The notes: a model not told the origin generated them from the sequence alone. A DNA stretch of 64,000 nucleotides from Trichobilharzia regenti (GCA_944472135.2 OX235262.1:28319362-28383361), one strand, 5' to 3'. Positions 31,351-42,829 are shown, counted from the first letter of the stretch. Numbers and translations are program-made.

Positions 31351-33237
31351 TACCTTCTTGTTTTTAATAGGCTGTCTACTAGTGGAAATATGGATTACTT
31401 GATGACATTCATGTCCATAGGAAGTGTGTTTAGTCATCTCTAAAGGAAACCATTATTGGAAATATTGAAAAGATGGTTCCAGAGTAGAATATTTTCTTCT
31501 TAACAGAGTCATTAACTAGCCTGTGTATTCATGTATTCATAGTAAATGTGTGATAAAGTTTTAGAACTATTTCCAGTCAAGTGTTAAGTTAATAAAATCG
31601 CAAATAGGAATTGGAATGTAGTAATAAGTAGGAGGACCGGATGAAACTACTAATGATTTCATTATTTTTATCATGTGAACCTCCTGTTTAATTTCTGTTT
31701 TTCAAAAAAATTGTTTTTATATATCTTATGCAACTGCATTTTGTTATTTAATGCATTTTGCCCTCTGACCTAAAATATTTCTGTAGCCCTCTCACCCCTT
31801 TGCTTTGCACTCACCAATTTATAGTCTAGCTGAAGACTTCGTTGTAAGGAAAAATTTGTCTGCATTGAAACGTCCTTTTGAAATTCACGACATCACTTCA
31901 TCTGTGGTTAATATCATCAAGTTAGACGATGGTAAGAAATCACGACAGAGTATTACACCCTCGAGAAAGTAAAACGTAACGTATTTTATACAGCAGTAGT
32001 TTTAAGGTAGTACGCTCTGTGTGCCTATAAAGTTTTACAAGTATTTATATTCAACAATTTTTAAGGGGAAACAGATGTACTTAGTTGTCAAAAGATCAGT
32101 GCAGTAAACTAGAACATCCTCAGAAGTGTACTATAATTCACGATGAAAATAATATATCTATGGCATCGCAATCTTTTATTTGCACACAGTTTCATTAAAT
32201 AGTCTCCGGGTCTTTATGTTTTAAGCCCACAAGGATTTACCTGATTTCGAGGTGGATTTTCAATTGCTATCCGACAAGATTTAGAGAAACTCTGAAAATC
32301 GAAGAACACAGGCAGACTGTCTCCTAGTAAGTTGGTGGTAACTACCAACATTGACTCAAAACTGCATAAAACTCGACTTATAGTAGCATGAGGCTTCTGG
32401 ACAGGCATATTACTACATGCCAATAGGCTGGAATATAATGCGCTTTAGTTTTGAGCTTCTACCACTGTCACTACCAATAACCATTCATAGATTCACTTTC
32501 TGTTTCTTCATTCCTCGCAGGAAGCATGTCGCATACAGAGTGACAAGTGTGACATTATATGTTGAATATAAATGATACCCATTTTTCTTCTTTACAAGAA
32601 AATTAGATCTTTAAAGAAGGTAATTAGTTTCTGTTACGCATAGAAGTATTTGCCAAGCTTTTTAAGTTTCTTTGGGAATCTGCAACATATTTCGCGGATT
32701 TCTACTCTATCATCGTAAAGAAACAAACACTCATTATTCACTTTGACTTAGTTGCTGAATTATTATTCCACCGTTCGGGTCACACTTAATTTCATAATCT
32801 AATGGACCTACTGTTCAGAATCAATACATTTGATTCCTAACAGTTCAGCATTTATGCACATCAGCAGTTGGGTATAAGACATGTGGTTTAGATGCTTGTC
32901 ATTTTAGAGTTCATTCACTTGCGTTTAGAGTCACATACTATTTATTCTGTTATATTGGGGTGAAGGCAAATCTTGACCTGTGATATTATTTATAAAGTGA
33001 AGTGTTTTGCAGAATAAATGAGCTTTTTTTAAATGTCTAACTATTAAGACCAGACAACGAAACCAATCATGGTGAGTGTTCTGTTTAAATTAGAAAAGTT
33101 CAGATTCCAAATGAGTCACTGGATGGTAACTAGCTTTTCTTGTAACCTGAAATTTCCAGGTTCGAACTCTAATTGGGTGGCTCGTACACGACTAGAAAGT
33201 CCCAGATGAGGAGGACACCCATGGTGGGAGTTCCTTA
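31351..33237. other. no recognisable gene; decayed tRNA-like repeat near the end
   Basis: No coding frame supported. At 33115-33235 AGGTTCGAACTC and AAAGTCCCAGATGAGGAGGA suggest a very old family B copy (plus). Confidence 0.4.
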
Positions 33238-34690
33238 CAAACTGGTCCGAACTTCTTCAGAGAAATTGATCGAAATTAAAATAACGGAGGTTTATATATA
33301 AAAAAAGGACATCTTTTGTTTTTAAAAACTTTGTCCAGTCATATGAGTCATGAAACAGTCATCAAAATATATAATCAACAAAATTGTATGAGCTGTGATC
33401 GAAATCTGACCTCAGACTTTCAAATACTGGTCTACTCTCGCTAAACCTGACAACTCCAGTAGGTCGATTAAAGCAGTTCAAGTTTCAAAGAGAAGACAAA
33501 TCAATAAGTTCGACAGGGTGTTTCAACTAAACTGTAATTATAACAACATAATTTTGAAAGTACGTCTAATCATGAAATTCTAGATGCTAACAGTTTGAAC
33601 AGACTTGAAGGTGTGAAGTTAACTGATGGTGCATGGAGAATCTTGACTGATAAATAAAAAATGGATGTATTTACCAATTTGAATGTACGTGTGGACACAC
33701 ATACACAGGAGGGAGGACTCATCGATCTCTGCAAGTAAGGGCTGGCTTCAGAGCATATTCCTAAATGGCTCTAGAAACAAATGGAATCTTCAGAACCTAT
33801 TAACGGTGAGAACAAAAAACCTAGCTCTTCTTTTGTGAAACATATTATAGAAACAGGACATAAAATTGACGTTAACTGATCTTTTAAACTTATCTATAAA
33901 ACGTGTTTGGGGAGTATCCTAAAGTTTGTGGAAGCCCTGATAATTTGAAAGTTTAAACCACTTTTATGCGTTCAAAAACAGTTCATCATTACATTAAACT
34001 TTCCTTGGTAAATTTTGTTTTGATACCATACCAGATGTACTATTACCTCTGCTATTTGGTTTAGTGATATTCATTGTTATTTTGACCTTGAATATGTCCT
34101 TTTAACTTGACCTAAGTCTATTTTCTCACCTCATACCTCTTTATTAATTTCATATATATTCCTATGACAAGTCCGTGTATGATCAGACTGTTTGAAATGT
34201 GTTGTGCAAATACACATTACACGATTCAGACAAATTGCGTCTTGTTATTGCTTTATCTAAAAAATGGATACGTATCGTAAATCGATCATACTTGATTTAA
34301 ATTCCCGATTGTCTATATCTTCTTATAGAGAGGCTAATAAATGTTTTACAACTGTTCACCCACATACATATACACACATCATTGTGTGCTGCAGGTATAC
34401 ATCCATATATCATCATATTCAGGTGTCTACGACCATGAAGTTTAGTCGAACTCAATCTCTAAAATTCTAATGAAAAGTATTTAACAAAAGTAGACCAGTA
34501 TTTGAAAGTCTGAGGTCAGATTTCGATCACAGCTCATACAATTTTGTTGATTATATATTTTGATGACTGTTTCATGACTCATATGACTGGACAAAGTTTT
34601 AAAAAACAAAAGATGTCCTTTTTTTATATATATAAACCTCCGTTATTTTAATTTCGATCAATTTCTCTGAAGAAGTTCAGACCAGTTTGC
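33238..34690. mobile_element. PLE remnant between ~200-bp inverted repeats
   Basis: 33238-33435 and 34490-34690 are inverted copies of each other (AACTTCTTCAGAGAAATTG at the outer part, AAATACTGGTCTAC at the inner). Between them a decayed GIY-YIG appears (near 33665: YLPI, CGHTYTG-like codons in shifting frames), then HIIETGHKIDVN-like codons, LLCVQKQFIIT-like codons (33960-34010), and the PLE tail at 34140-34260. The whole looks like a Penelope copy with inverted terminal repeats. Confidence 0.6.
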
Positions 34691-34699
34691 CTAACGAGA

Positions 34700-35389
34700 C
34701 GTTGGAATTACGCATTTCAATTTCGCTGAGATTTTACAAATATATTTCTTTTACCAATGTCTACTTTTCACTCTGCGCCCAATTATTTTAGAACTATTCT
34801 GTCAAGTGTTAACCACAGTTCACATGAAGCCGAGAAGTCGTTTTTTCCCTTGAGTGTCCACGACAAACTCTATCAGAATACACTGACTTATAGACAGAAA
34901 GTAAAATATTTTTAATATCATCAAGTCCTTAGCACAGATCGAATTCCGTCTACCAAGTTTGCAACCTAATCACTTAAATCTAAAGCTAGTCACCCCGGCA
35001 TACTTTACCTTTCATCATTCAACTGGAGGCAATCTGCAGAAAGCCCCAAAACTAGATTGTTTGTTTGTTGGTTTACAAACCGAATACCTACAACCGAAGC
35101 ACCTCTCTATCCTACTGCAGATACACGTAGCTGACGAGTTCCAAAAAGTAAATCTATGCATCGAAATTGTATTCTGATTATTTGTCGTTGTTTAATGATG
35201 ACTATAATATCACACATGTTGCTATAGTTTTTCTCAACGCACGTAATCGAAGTTAGGACAGCGTAAAGGCAATCAGGATAGGGATTGAAGAAAAGAAATT
35301 GTCTAATTTAGGAGGTGGTTAGAGTCCCTGAACCGAGCTGTTTAACAACCATCTGTCCTTTCACCTACTCGGATTATTCAATGATGGCA
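34700..35389. other. no recognisable gene
   Basis: A possible family A relic ACTGCAGATACACGTAGCTGACGAG at 35115-35140 (plus) ends soon after. Otherwise nothing. Confidence 0.4.
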
Positions 35390-36230
35390 TACAAATATTT
35401 AATCTACTGTGGAAGATGAAAATGATGGAAAGTTCCATTTCTTCGAGATTGCCATGCAACACCTAAAGGATGGTAGTCTCCAGAGGTCAATATACCGAAA
35501 GCCTACATGGAATGGACAATAATCACATTTTAATAGCTTTTGTGTGAATAGCCTCAAACGAGCACTAGTCAAGACTTTGTACTATAGAGGTAGGCGAATA
35601 TTCCCTACAGAGAAATCAGAGGAAGAATTTATGGTTGTCGCAAAAAATGTTGAAAAACAACAGTCAGTTTCAGAGATTCATTAACAAATCTGGAAGATGT
35701 GAAGGCTCAAGCATCAAACAAATCACAGTGGGAAAAAGCCTGTCTTCATTCAACTCGATGTTAAAGGTGAAAATACTGCAGCAGTAGCCAAGAGAAGATT
35801 GAGTACATCACTAGCCAGAGCCTATCCTTCAGCTAGCTAAGTTTATTCCCGTCTATCGGACAATATACTCCTTGGTGCGGTCAAAAGTGGACAAATACCC
35901 TTCTCATGTTAACTACAACTGTGTGTACAGATTTACGTGTATCTACAGGAGCAGTTACATTGGGAAAACAGAAAGAAGGGTACACCTCCAATTTCCTGAA
36001 CATGCACAGAAAAGCCTACATCTCAAGGGAACAAACGCTTACAATAATGTCATTACCAAACATCATGAGGTGGAAATCGCAAAATCCTTGAAAATTATTT
36101 GTGGACAAAAAAGCTCAATTCTCCTCATGACTGCCGAAGCAATCTCCACTAAACGCCGTAAACACCATTTATATGTTCAGGAAGAATCAGTTATCAGTCC
36201 TTCCTTGCCAACCTAGTAACTGGCTGTCTT
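35390..36230 (+). mobile_element. Penelope-like element, RT end to nuclease, broken
   Basis: Frames read VEDENDGKFHFFEIAMQHLK, IYRKPTWNGQ (35490), FNSFCVNSLKRALVKTLYYR, KPVFIQLDVKGENTAAVAKR, SLARAYPSAS, then the nuclease frame at 35872. This is the segment after the YVDD motif and the linker. There are at least four frame breaks. It resembles the complete copy at 57207-60256. Confidence 0.85.
35872..36216 (+). pseudogene. GIY-YIG endonuclease of PLE, decayed
   Basis: 114 codons: KVDKYPSHVNYNCVYRFTC, SSYIGKTERRVHLQFPEHA, ITKHHEVEIAKSLKII, AEAISTKRRKHHLYVQEESV. YIG is kept, but the CxC pair is damaged (CIYRS instead of CxCGS) and the H of the AKHL block is shifted by a deletion. It is a non-functional relic. 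Confidence 0.8.
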
Positions 36231-36231
36231 C

Positions 36232-36826
36232 ATTCTCCCCTCCGTATGATTACGTAATCTTTGTCTATAACCTCACCCCTCTTTTATAATCTGTAATTTT
36301 GCTTGTCTCTTGTTTCTGTGATTTGAGTTGAACTCAGTGCCTTGTTACTCAATTAAATGGTTACTAATCATCTTGCTCACCTCTTGTCTTTACTACGTAA
36401 CTCTTTGCTTGTGACTGTTCCTCAGAAAGTTAAGCCATATATCTGTGAATCGTATTAGCACACGTTAAGTCATCAGTGATTAGTCGGCGAGTTCCTCAAG
36501 GTTAAGCTTTGTTATCGTTTTTCTCATGACCCTGATTTGGGGCGTAACATTGACGTCAACCGTTACCTACAATTTTTGCTCGTTCGCAGCCAGCGCTCAC
36601 CACACTACTACTACTACTACTACTACTACTAATATTTCTACCGCTTTTTTTACTACTGTGACGTCGTCTTCGACTAGGCTATGAAATGGAGCTACTACTA
36701 TTAGCTATACCATTACGATTTATTAATAAGACATTAAAATCCAAAGCTTTCTTCCAATTTCATTCATTAATCTAACATTAAGTGAAGCATCACAACAGCA
36801 CACAACTAATTTTGTTAACCAGGTGT
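36232..36826. other. PLE tail, LTR end relic and (ACT)n repeat
   Basis: 36550-36606 ends in CGCTCACCACACTAC, as the solo LTR at 61.8 kb does (CTCTCACCACACTAC), and may be the 3' end of an LTR of that family. (ACT)n follows at 36604-36631. No gene. Confidence 0.45.
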
Positions 36827-36832
36827 TTTATT
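36827..36832 (-). terminator. Poly(A) signal candidate for the PLAC8 gene
   Basis: AATAAA on the minus strand, 136 bases after the stop codon. It is the nearest canonical signal seen by eye. Confidence 0.5.
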
Positions 36833-36967
36833 AACCAAAGAAAGTTTTGTACACAAAAGTCCATACTGGTTTATGAATTTTCTGTCTCAGACAACAACGA
36901 AGTATATAAATTGGAAACATGATCCCTTTTCATATGTGATTAGTTGTCTGTCCAACTTTCTGTTGTA

Positions 36968-37741
36968 TTAGACATGCATAATTTGGTCATTAGATCCTGA
37001 ATGTGCTACAGCCTTTTGCAGGGGATGTTGAGTTGCATGTAGCTGCGAGTTAGCTTGACTTTGAGATACCGGAAGATTATTGGAGTGTGTATCAGAAATC
37101 GTTGGCTGTGATACTACTATTGGCTTTTCAGTTCGAGGTAATATTTGTGTTGACTGAACCTCTTGAGTCATTTGTGCATCATTTCGCTTTCGCAGATATA
37201 TAGGTAAGAAAGACTGGCTATCAAATGGAACATCTTCAATATCTTTTGGAATCTTGTAAAGTTTGATTATTCTATGACCTATCCTTCGAAAGAATCCCGA
37301 AGCATAAGGATGAAGTTTCCCACCGGTGATTTTTAGCTTTCTGTAACGTTCAATTGCAATTTGACCTACCGCTTGATATAGTGTGCACGGACAACAGAAC
37401 AGATAGGCGTACAAATCAAAGATGATATTACCTTTGATACGATAAATATGCCTCAATTTTTTGCGCCAACAACATCCTAGCAGTACATTTATCCATAGGA
37501 GAGGTGCAACAATCAATGTGAAGAAATACAGAAAGCAAAATGTGAACCAAGAATAGCCCAAATCTTGACTTATACTTCCAAAAACACAACAAGGACACAG
37601 ACAAGACATAACTCCCAGTCTCATTGATTTACACTCGAATAGACTAACTTCCCAACTCTTTTTATTTTTCCAGTTTGGTAACGATCTGAGCTGCTCTGTC
37701 ATCACTTGATTATCTTGGGAAGCTGTGGCAGATACCTCCAT
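36968..37741 (-). CDS. PLAC8-family cysteine-rich membrane protein
   Basis: 257-residue protein in one coding exon. The PLAC8 (DUF614) domain is clear. It has WEVSLFECKSM at 30-40, C47-L-C49-P-C51-C52-VFG, a hydrophobic stretch at about 63-90 (FTFCFLYFFTLIVAPLLW..), C90-C91, then GNIIFDLYAYLFC (104-116) with C116-C117-P-C119 and LYQAVGQIAIERY. Family members (cornifelin, PLAC8, plant FW2.2/PCR) are small membrane or membrane-associated proteins tied to metal transport or cell-size control. The role here is unknown. The C-terminal third (from about 165) is Ser/Gln/Asn-rich, probably disordered, and makes the protein longer than the ~110-150 aa norm. ATG 37741 is chosen because it lies 9 nt after a strong 3' splice site and the domain follows in frame. 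This is one of two host genes here. Confidence 0.88.
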   Translation of the reverse strand: MEVSATASQDNQVMTEQLRSLPNWKNKKSWEVSLFECKSMRLGVMSCLCPCCVFGSISQDLGYSWFTFCFLYFFTLIVAPLLWINVLLGCCWRKKLRHIYRIKGNIIFDLYAYLFCCPCTLYQAVGQIAIERYRKLKITGGKLHPYASGFFRRIGHRIIKLYKIPKDIEDVPFDSQSFLPIYLRKRNDAQMTQEVQSTQILPRTEKPIVVSQPTISDTHSNNLPVSQSQANSQLHATQHPLQKAVAHSGSNDQIMHV

Positions 37742-37747
37742 GTTGTT

Positions 37748-37768
37748 AAACTAAAAAAAAAAGAAAGA
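37748..37768 (-). promoter_or_regulatory. 3' splice acceptor just upstream of PLAC8 ATG
   Basis: On the minus strand a T-run (CTTTCTTTTTTTTTTAG) ends with AG at 37752-37751, then TTTAACAAC and ATG. It could end a 5'-UTR intron or accept the flatworm spliced leader. I see no upstream exon. Confidence 0.65.
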
Positions 37769-39039
37769 CTGTAGTTATACAGAGCATTAACTTTAAAGAT
37801 TTGACTAATATGTGAATGATTTCTAACACTGATCAACACATGTTGTGGAAGAAACGGGAAAATATGACAACTATTTCTGTTTGGTGCAGAATCAAGAGTT
37901 GACGCTGACATCCACTACTTTCAAAATCAAAATCAGGACACTTAGTTAGTATATCCAGATTACTGGACTTCAGTTTAGTGGTATCTTAGCAATTTATCTA
38001 ATGTAGGGACTTAATGTATAGTATTCACTAAATTTAGAAAAGTACATTACCTAGGACTTGTACATCATGATGACACGCTTATGCAATTTCCGCTCTTTGA
38101 TCAGCCGTATTCTTGTTGTGACTGACACTTTATTCCCAGCTGTCAGTTTTGCAGGGGTGAATGGTAGACACCGTTTAACCTATTGTTGATTTTTGCTACA
38201 CTTAAGGACCATAAGATACATATATAAATAATCGGGAACACAAAATAGGGAAATCTGTTGAAGGCAGTATTCATATCAACGATATATCAAATTATGCATA
38301 AAAACAAGAGGGGGGATTTTGTGCTAACAAGGCTTAGAAACAATCAATACACTAGTTGACTAGACATATACACAAATCATTTCAACTTACATGAATTCTT
38401 CAACGAGTGGTTGATGAGTACTTCAGTTTTTCTGTGCAAACAATTCGACACCAGGTAACGCTTAAAAGTGTTATAATATCCGGAATAGATTAAATAGTGA
38501 AAATGTCAGTGGACTGAGAGTTACTTATTATTTTATGAAGTGAATGAACTGTAATAACAAAAGTTATTTGACTACATTTTTGACCTTTTCTTTTTGATTT
38601 GACTTAAATAATTCAAAGTGATTATCACTCACACTCATTTACTAACCAATGAATGCTTGACTAGTTCTGACCCTCCCTCTCCCTCCTATACACATATGAA
38701 ACCTAATCGATAAATGCTTAAATTAATGGACAAGACAGTCAGCCCGTTTGTACTGGATCGATAAGATTCCCTCTGCCTTCTCTTTTTTGGTTTTTCAAAA
38801 TGAATCACACTGGGGGTGAATTACAGTAACGGGCATCTTTGAATAAAATAGCCTGTCTGTGGTCAGGTAGGCTGAAATAAACGCAGGGTTACAAAAAATG
38901 TGATCAGGGCATTACGCAACTTTGTATCATGGTTTCATATCTATTTATTACCCAGTATGATTTCAATGCAATTTAGGTAGAATGTTTATAACAGGACACG
39001 ATGTGATTTAGGTAATGACAACTACTTCCAGGCCTCAAG
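37769..39039. other. no recognisable gene (upstream of PLAC8)
   Basis: Should contain the promoter and any 5'-UTR exon of the PLAC8 gene. I cannot place a TATA box or donor site with confidence. Confidence 0.45.
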
Positions 39040-39547
39040 TCTCTTAACCCTTCCCAGAGCTTAGGTCCAGATTATGTATCTAGTATTATTTTTTTAAATG
39101 TTCTGATATTCTGTGTCGCCCTCTCACTGATATGTTTAACAAATCTTTTTCCAGTAATATTGTGCCTGCCGTTTGGAAGGACATTAAAGTTGTACCCATA
39201 CCTAAATCATCCACTGGAGCATGTGGCAAATTTAGACCCACTGCTATTACCTCTCCTTTTTTGAAAACTATGGAGAAATTACTTTAACTTAGTCTTCTAC
39301 CTTCGCTAAAATCCTTTAATGACCCTAAACAATTTGCTTATAAGTCCAGTAGAAGCACTTTAGATGTAGCTGCTGTCTTATATTATAACACTGTTTCCAG
39401 TCTAGACAAGGGGGCTAAATTTGTTCGTTGTGCCTTCCTAGACTATATATACATCTGCTTTTGACTCGGTCCCTAGGGACATATTATAAAATAAACTTGC
39501 TACAAGTCAAACAGAATGTTGGGCTGTTAACTGGTTACATTCCTATT

Positions 39548-39611
39548 TTTTACGAGTTGATCACGGATTGATATCAGTTAGAGAACCATTGAAAACCAGG
39601 GAGTACTGGAC
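39548..39611 (-). mobile_element. Family B 3' tail piece inserted in CR1
   Basis: Minus strand: CAGTACTCCCTGGTTTTC, AATGGTTCTCTAACTGATAT, CAATCCGTGATCAACTCG, then A-rich. This is the part of family B after the ribozyme cleavage point, ending in poly(A)-like sequence. The CR1 copy at 14655-14690 shows the uninterrupted site. Confidence 0.75.
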
Positions 39612-40206
39612 AGAAAGAAAGTACACCGTGTATAAAGGGAAGTCTTCCACTTCATTGCCTACTGAAGCTGGTGTCCCTCAAGGCGCTGTCCTTTCTCCTT
39701 TTCTTTTTTCTTTCTTCTTGCATGACTTGCCTCACTCTGATGAAATAAACTTTGTGAAGTACGCTGATGACTTAACAGTCTCAATGGCTGTTAACTCCCA
39801 GCTAGATTGTACTAAAATAAATAGCTTTCTATCGGGAGTCAGTAAATGGTCTGAGTCTAACGGTCTTAAACTGAATCCTTCTAAATGTCGAGCTGTTAAT
39901 TTCAGCTTAAGATGTAAAAGACAGTTAAAAGAGGCCGTCGACTCTCATGACAGTTGTAAAATTGACGACAATGATATAGGGATTAAATCAGAAATTAAGT
40001 GTCTCGGACTTATTCTCTCTTCTGATCTCTCCTGGTCTTCCCATGTCTTAGCAATCTCCAGTAAAATATTCCGCCTGACATTTTACATTAAGAAGTTAAG
40101 ACACTCGGGTATAACTCAACCCCTCCTCTTACAGTTCATAAACTCTTGCATCCTACCTATTCTTCTTTATTGTTCACCCTTGTTTATTCTTTCCTGGTTT
40201 GCTTAA
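39568..40206 (+). pseudogene. CR1 RT (motifs B-C and thumb), chimeric start
   Basis: 212-codon open frame. The first ~15 residues (MISVREPLKTREYWT) come from the inserted family B piece, and CR1 sequence begins at about RKYTVYKGKSS. It holds GVPQGAVLSPFLFSFFL, EINFVKYADDLTVSM with both catalytic Asp, SKWSESNGLKLNPSKC, IKSEIKCLGLILSSDLSWSS and LLQFINSCILPILLYCSP. It stops at WFA, where a frame change leads into the next frame (40199-40534, LKKDYVTIRRMLKTISRVSS). It lacks fingers and motif A, so it is non-functional. Confidence 0.88.
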
Positions 40207-40534
40207 AAAGGACTATGTCACAATTCGTAGAATGCTGAAGACTATCAGTAGGGTGAGTAGTGTCCCAGTGGACCACATAGTTAACGTCGTTGTCGATAGG
40301 CACTTGACTTCGTGCAATAAATTTGCTAAAGGGATTTTGTCTGACTTGGGGCATCCACTTTACCCCCAGCTTTCACCTTGCATCTCCTCAGGTAGAACAA
40401 GAAGTAACTTCAGAAAGCTGTATGCTTGCAAGTCTAAGTATAGAAATTCTATGATACCATACTTGGCACGTATTTTATGTGATGAAAATAGTATCAGGCA
40501 AGAATTAACTAACCTTTTTCCATCTAGTAAATAA
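40199..40534 (+). pseudogene. CR1 ORF2 C-terminal end
   Basis: 111 codons continuing the previous frame after a shift: LKKDYVTIRRMLKTISRVSS, DRHLTSCNKFAKGIL, GHPLYPQLSPCISSGRTRSN, CKSKYRNSMIPYLARILCDE. It is the natural C-terminus of the CR1 ORF2. It ends at a TAA at 40532. Confidence 0.85.
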
Positions 40535-41162
40535 ACAATTTCCTCCATCCATCCTTTTATACCTTGAAGTTTTACTTTTATTATTTCTATTATATTTATG
40601 GTCCTGTTGCTTCTTTGTGCTACTCTCATAATTGCAAACACCAACTTATCTCCATGACTGCTGTAATCTTTGTTTTTCCCCTCACCATATCATGTAAAGA
40701 GAACATTATATTCAGTATTTTTCAACATGTTAGGATTTCTATACCGCATTGACAATACTGTGTGAAACAAGCCCACGGTAAATTTCACTTGTATTATTAT
40801 TATTACCCTAGCTGTTATTATTATTATTATTTCCATTTTATATGCTGCATGTTTTTGACACTACCTCTATTGTAAATGTGGAAGATTTTCTGTGTGAATA
40901 ATTTTTATTTATAATTTGAGGAAATTAGATGCAATATTGTGATTGATGCTGAGAATTCCATTCTGTATCACAAGTAATGCTTTTGGAATAAAGTAAATCA
41001 TTATTATTATTATTACAGTTATTGAATTGGATTTTTGATTTTCCTGTCGATTGACTGGACCGAAGTGCTCGGTCTCAGATTGACATGTCGGCTTCTTGTG
41101 CAGATGCTTCGACGATGTCTGGGCATTTAGTCAGTATTTAATTGGTGGATGGTGACTAGCAG

Positions 41163-41212
41163 TGGAATCCAGGATGCGCATTTCGTTCTACTTGGGACTC
41201 GTCAGCTGGATG
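41163..41212 (-). ncRNA. Hammerhead ribozyme, family A
   Basis: Minus: CATCCAG, CTGACGAG, TCCCAAGTAGAA, CGAAA, TGCGCA, TC, CTGGATT. The core is intact. One stem II pair is changed (GTCC/GAAC). Confidence 0.85.
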
Positions 41213-41242
41213 TACCTGCATTTCTCAGTGAGTGATGACGTT

Positions 41243-41290
41243 CCCAGCTGACGAGTCCCAAATAGGACGAAATGTGCATCCCGGATTCCA
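41243..41290 (+). ncRNA. Hammerhead ribozyme, family A, stem I weakened
   Basis: CTGACGAG, stem II GTCC/GGAC, GAAA, TGTGCA, TC, then CCGGATT. The core is intact, but stem I no longer pairs well (CCCAG versus CCGGA) because the inversion junction lies there. Confidence 0.75.
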
Positions 41291-41334
41291 CTGCTAGTCA
41301 CCATCCACCAATTAAATACTAATTATTACAGTTA

Positions 41335-42829
41335 GTTAACTTTCTAATTATCTAATGAAGAGTTAAGAAACACAATAATTCACACCCATGACAATCGAAA
41401 CGAGTCGATTATCATAGAGATTCGACTTGTTTAATGCAAAGCGTTATATTCAAGCATGATGCACCTTTGAATTTAGTGGTTACTTGCACACACAGTCTAA
41501 ATTATTTTGAAACTGTCACTCCTTAACTTGAATTGTTATAGATGGTTTCTTTGTAGAGGTTTATATGGATGTTGTTTTATGAATTAATCCAGGTAGAAAC
41601 CCTTTTCAACAGAATGAATTTATGCAAGTGAGTGATACGTCGATTAACTAGCAGAGAGGTTAAACAGGATCATTCTGTGCAGTCGTTGCAGGTGACGTGA
41701 TTTTGTCCTTAGATTTTGGTCTAATGTCACTCAATTTATGAGACTGTCTACCATTGTTCATTTCGAAGTGATGTTGAAGGTATTTGAAAGGCAACTCTGG
41801 ATCTGGGTGTTTCGCTTACTGATAATTGTCAGTGACTGATTTCCTGTTGTCGCTAAATGCTGTGATCAGAGACTTGATCACTGAAATATTCGGAAGAACA
41901 TGACTGATTTTCTGTGAAACAAGTTAGTTACACTGATTAAGACACTGGCTGAAGAATTATAAAACTAACCGTAATTGTCTAGAATGATTTAATTTTTCAA
42001 CCTACACATTAGTTTTAAGAGGAGGTGAGATTTTTATGAAGTTAGGCCCAATCGTAGAGGGCAGAAAAGGAGTCTAGTAATTCTGAGGGAGGGGATGAAT
42101 TTTGAATCAGAACTGTGTGACTGGTACCTCTGGAAACAATAGTTTTTGTAAACACCATAATTATTCCCTCAGGTTCCAAGTGAAACACAAGGGGCTTCAA
42201 TAGCACATCCGTATTTCATCCACATTCTCTACAGTGCTCTTTAGCTGGTCTCACGATTGCCTATGAGGTCTCATCTTCCGTTCACACAATCTCCTTCATA
42301 TTACTGTCAGACCCACGCCCAACTCATCGTTTCGTATTCGGCGGCCCGGTACATGATGTCACTCCACGGTTTTCTCAGTGTGTGTGTGATTTAATGCCTA
42401 ATCTACTACAATTAGAAAACATCTTAGTATGATTAAAGAAACAGTTAAACATCAGGTTGGGGAAGTGGCGAGTATGGAGTTTATATGTTAAGGAAAGACA
42501 TCTTTTTTAAGATGCCACTGATAATACTGTTTAAAATGGCCATGAGAAGTTAAATTTCAGCTCTGTATCACAGAAAGGTGGGATGAGAGTCATAGCATTC
42601 GCGTGAAGTTAAGCCTTAACCGTTGATAAAAGATAGTGAATGATCAACATTACAACACGAGCATTAAACTCTGATGAAATCAAAGTGCTAGAAATAGGAT
42701 TCAGTGTCAATATAGCTGTTGATAAATTAAAGCCTCTAGTGTAGAAGTAGTATTAAGCGACACAGATACAACGACCACCGAGTAATTCAGAGCACAATGT
42801 ACACTGACATCAGAACATCATAAGAATGC
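41335..42829. other. no recognisable gene
   Basis: About 1.5 kb without a convincing frame or repeat match. A possible LTR-type end or CCAAT-like words could be chance. Confidence 0.45.

Larger units (their letters stand above)
39040..41008 (+). mobile_element. CR1-like non-LTR retrotransposon (copy 4)
   Basis: Starts in the N-terminal RT region (SLNPSQSLGPDYVSSIIFLN-like codons at 39048). It continues through VVPIPKSSTG..FRPTAITSPF, YKSSRSTLDVAAV, CAFLDYIYICF (damaged motif A), GVPQGAVLSPFLFSFFLH, VKYADDLTVSMA (motif C) and LNPSKCRAVNFSLRCKR. The long 3' UTR ends AATAAAGTAAATC plus (ATT)n. It has stops and shifts, so it is dead. A 65-base family B piece interrupts it at 39548-39611. The family A palindrome sits at its 3' end. 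Confidence 0.92.
41009..41334. mobile_element. Second inverted family A HHR composite, 13-bp TSD
   Basis: A minus-strand 3' part of family A (41245 down to 41022) joined to a plus-strand piece (about 41244-41321). Arms 41133-41209 and 41244-41320 are 77 bp each with a 34-base loop, and each carries a ribozyme. ATTATTACAGTTA flanks the block at 41009-41021 and 41322-41334. It sits at the (ATT)n end of CR1 copy 4. Confidence 0.88.
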
